DNA of 14,983 bases from DATGSF01 sp035302865. GTDB taxonomy: Bacteria; Bacteroidota; Bacteroidia; Chitinophagales; Chitinophagaceae. Under the pieces are notes generated by a model that saw only the letters and a program-made list of their open reading frames with translations, ran no database searches and was not told where the DNA came from. Each line of letters starts with the position of its first letter. Positions within the stretch are counted from its first letter, which is position 1. Where the stretch lies: assembly GCA_035302865.1 (NCBI GenBank), contig DATGSF010000110.1, positions 1 through 14,983 of the forward strand, given 5' to 3'. Of this stretch, positions 14,222 through 14,983 are shown one piece after another. A program made the position numbers and the translations under genes.

Positions 14222-14983
14222 ATGAAAATTATCAAATCGACTAAACTTTGGTCAATCGTATGCCTTTCAGTCTTGATGGCATCACTTTATTCATGTGATA
14301 AAAAAGACAAAGATGAAGATGGAACTAAAACTGGAACTGAAACACCTATAGTACTGGATTGTAATTACTTTAATAATAACCCTAATGCTGTTTTGGTTGA
14401 TAATCCTAATGCTGAAGTTGATTATTTGGTAACGTGCAGATTAAATATCAATGATGACGTGACAATAGAGCCAGGAGTTGTCATTGAATTTGAAAAGAAC
14501 ACCGGATTTTCAATTAAAAGTGAAGGTTCTTTAAAAGCTATTGGATCTCAGAATAATAAAATTATTTTTAGAGGAACACAACCCAATAAAGGACATTGGG
14601 ATGGATTGTTTTTTGATTACAGCAATAATGCTAATAATATCTTAGATCATGTTGTAGTTCGAGATGGTGGAGGTCGTGCGCGTTCCAATAGAAGCCAAGG
14701 GGGCGTATCAGTATATGCACAATCTTCGTTAACAATAAAGAACTCAACGATTAATAATAATGAGGAATATGGATTTAGTGGTACTGTAGCGGATTTCAAT
14801 TCTCTTGTAATAGAAAATAACACATTTGAGAATAATGAATATCCTGTATTGATCAATACAAGGAATTTACATTTCTTTAAAAATAATAGTTTTGAAAATA
14901 ATCAAAATCAAGTTATTTTAGTAAGTGGAAATCAAGTTGTGGAGGGAGATATCACATGGAATAAAGCAGATGTGCCTTATAGA
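14222..14983 (+). CDS. Right-handed beta-helix repeat lipoprotein, probably surface-exposed (3' end outside window)
   Basis: The visible 254 residues begin with a lipoprotein signal (MKIIKSTKLW, hydrophobic core, SLYSC with Cys25). The mature start is DKKDKDEDG, an acidic stretch resembling the lipoprotein export signal that sends lipoproteins to the cell surface in Bacteroidota. A glycine/threonine linker follows, then a parallel beta-helix: VTIEPGVVIEFEKN, GSLKAIGSQNNKIIFRGT, HWDGLFFD, then asparagine-rich coils of about 22-24 residues. Three coils are easy to align: TIKNSTINNNEEYGF, VIENNTFENNEYPVL and FFKNNSFENNQNQVI. The fold is shared by pectate lyases, adhesins and many uncharacterised surface proteins, so activity is not predictable. 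The frame is open to the right edge; a type IX sorting domain could lie beyond. Separate promoter, no visible operon partner. Confidence 0.8.
   Translation, partial: MKIIKSTKLWSIVCLSVLMASLYSCDKKDKDEDGTKTGTETPIVLDCNYFNNNPNAVLVDNPNAEVDYLVTCRLNINDDVTIEPGVVIEFEKNTGFSIKSEGSLKAIGSQNNKIIFRGTQPNKGHWDGLFFDYSNNANNILDHVVVRDGGGRARSNRSQGGVSVYAQSSLTIKNSTINNNEEYGFSGTVADFNSLVIENNTFENNEYPVLINTRNLHFFKNNSFENNQNQVILVSGNQVVEGDITWNKADVPYR

Noticed and set aside
1..14983. CRISPR arrays, insertion sequences, phage genes, toxin-antitoxin pairs, attachment sites at the tRNA.
   Set aside because: No regularly spaced repeats, transposase or integrase motifs, and no direct repeat of the tRNA-Trp 3' end was seen; the window reads as core chromosome.

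Overview
The window is AT-rich bacterial DNA from a member of the Bacteroidota. The evidence is a GldK-type gliding/type IX secretion lipoprotein, a DUF4249-type lipoprotein, an acidic 'surface export'-like start on a third lipoprotein, and copies of the Bacteroidota -7 promoter element TAnnTTTG just upstream of most transcription units. Start codons often lack a Shine-Dalgarno sequence and some are GTG or TTG. The sequence alone does not fix genus or family. Most of the window is core housekeeping DNA; I do not see a new multi-gene system.

Layout. At the left edge a gldK-like gene runs leftward and leaves the window (866 to <1). After a 400-bp AT-rich gap come rlmB and, one base later, a DUF4249-type lipoprotein gene, then trxB, all rightward. 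trxB and the leftward pyrE converge on a long perfect hairpin. pyrE is divergent from a Nudix hydrolase gene, which converges through another perfect hairpin on a 70-residue DUF5679-like gene whose metal-binding cysteines are mostly replaced. Next is a leftward sucB without sucA beside it. Then come tRNA-Trp, secE and nusG (rightward), ended by a strong terminator instead of continuing into rplK. The leftward pair arsC-like/uvrA overlaps by 8 bases. Between arsC and thyA lies a frame-conserved but stop-interrupted stretch that looks like the end of an outer-membrane beta-barrel gene. thyA converges with a TTG-initiated SAM-methyltransferase gene. A 400-bp gap then leads to a beta-helix lipoprotein gene that runs off the right edge.

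How the genes fit together. They cover unrelated housekeeping tasks: 23S rRNA methylation (RlmB), thiol redox (TrxB), pyrimidine and dTMP synthesis (PyrE, ThyA), TCA cycle (SucB), protein export and transcription elongation (SecE, NusG), nucleotide-excision repair (UvrA), and cell-surface biology (GldK, DUF4249 lipoprotein, beta-helix lipoprotein). Most are single-gene units with their own -7 element and shared hairpin terminators. The points most worth following up are the possible attenuator ahead of tRNA-Trp/secE/nusG, the cysteine-depleted DUF5679-like gene with an operator-like palindrome at its predicted start site, and the interrupted beta-barrel remnant.
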